From a virus, in the IMG/VR virus record IMGVR_UViG_3300003690_000002, positions 122,399 through 186,398 of that record: DNA of 64,000 bases; one strand, written 5' to 3'. The notes under the pieces were generated by a model. The model ran no database searches and was not told the DNA's origin. It saw nothing but the letters and a program-made list of their open reading frames with translations. Every line of letters starts with the position of its first letter. Position 1 is the stretch's first letter. Positions 63,590 through 64,000 of the stretch are shown here, piece after piece. Position numbers and translations under genes: made by a program.

Positions 63590-64000
63590 CTATTGTCCAA
63601 GCTTGTCGACAAGCGACGGGGCGAACGGGCTCGACGGAACCTCGCCTGCTATCCTCAGAGTGCCAGCCTCAGCCAATGTTTCGTTTTTTCGGCTGGATGG
63701 AGTCCCATTGTTCTTGCCCGACCCGGCTGGCGAAGCGGTTGTTACAGCCTTATCTACAACCGTATCTTCGCTCCTTTGACTAGATCGCATAATAGATGTT
63801 CCATATGGATATCTACCAAAGCCAAATGGTTGAGGGGCGCCTTGTTGGGTCCATCCAAGTTGATGAGTGTGTATAACACTAATCTCTGTGCTTAAAGCTA
63901 TTTCTTGAGGATACATACTACCATCAATTATAAATGCGCCATAATCAAAGTTTGGTGTAAAAGTTAAACCGCTTAAGGCACCAAGAAGACCTGAAACTGC
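63590..64000 (-). CDS. Virion protein, partial at the window edge
   Basis: Reading frame stays open to 64000 (136 codons plus stop). Upstream residues GALSGLTFTPNFDYGAF then MYPQEIALSTEISVIHTHQL and GFGRYPYG; the IHTHxLGW pattern is known from phage baseplate or tail proteins. Ser/Thr-rich C-terminus. The 5' end lies beyond the window. Confidence 0.6.
   Translation of the reverse strand, partial: AVSGLLGALSGLTFTPNFDYGAFIIDGSMYPQEIALSTEISVIHTHQLGWTQQGAPQPFGFGRYPYGTSIMRSSQRSEDTVVDKAVTTASPAGSGKNNGTPSSRKNETLAEAGTLRIAGEVPSSPFAPSLVDKLGQ

Overview
The window looks like part of a large tailed-phage genome (Caudoviricetes, probably a marine T4-like or jumbo myovirus infecting a Gram-negative host). 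Essentially every supported gene lies on the minus strand, packed with 1-20 nt overlaps. The base composition is A/T-rich. Recognisable T4-type functions occur together: a gp32-like ssDNA-binding protein, a UvsX/RecA recombinase, a gp41/DnaB-like helicase, a 5'-3' exonuclease, a gp53/LysM-like baseplate protein and large virion proteins. Host-like enzymes are present as well: DnaE polymerase, B12-dependent ribonucleotide reductase, an IMPDH/GMPR-type enzyme, dUTPase, GroEL, DnaK and Hsp20. Three tRNA genes, Leu(UAA), Ile(UAU) and Arg(UCU), serve A/T-rich codons. An outer-membrane barrel and three lipoproteins point to a host with an outer membrane. Identity is inferred from motifs only; no search was run.

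Layout, in coordinate order (transcription runs right to left). 1-6 kb: small accessory genes, a partial membrane protein, a block of tiny VGDLVK (SH3-like) genes, and a roughly 430-nt structured non-coding RNA with its own promoter and terminator. 6-10 kb: tRNA-Leu, a MoxR AAA ATPase with its VWA/HExxH partner, and a zinc-knuckle protein. 10-18 kb: a second and third VGDLVK block, a beta-barrel protein, a tagged guanylate kinase, a LeuA-regulatory-domain-like protein and a PAP2 phosphatase. 19-26 kb: genes whose products begin with one of two recurrent N-terminal tags (MKLTKxKLKQIIKEEL or LLENWRKYLKE), a fatty-acid-hydroxylase-like protein and Hsp20. 26-38 kb: GroEL, a Mom/GNAT-like protein, a ClpP-like protease, a sigma-region-4-like protein, an IMPDH/GMPR homologue, GH25 endolysin and dUTPase. 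38-60 kb: the replication and nucleotide module (DnaE, NrdJ, helicase, DnaK, exonuclease, RecA, SSB, a tubulin/FtsZ-like protein, Pol A), plus a lytic transglycosylase, a GroES-like protein, a second ClpP and lipoproteins. 60-64 kb: virion structural genes.

How it may work together: strong host-type promoters (TTGACA, 14 nt, TGAGATAAT) drive the 1.7-10.9 kb accessory region and are much less regular elsewhere, which suggests early expression by unmodified host RNA polymerase. The chaperone set would support folding of abundant phage proteins. The nucleotide genes supply DNA precursors. The most unusual systems are (i) two families of N-terminal tags on otherwise unrelated proteins, resembling capsid-targeting propeptides, (ii) some 25 VGDLVK cassettes joined by a conserved 14-nt stop/start overlap, and (iii) the cloverleaf-containing non-coding RNA. 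The only stretch over 300 bases without a protein gene is 5606-6112, and the RNA explains most of it.
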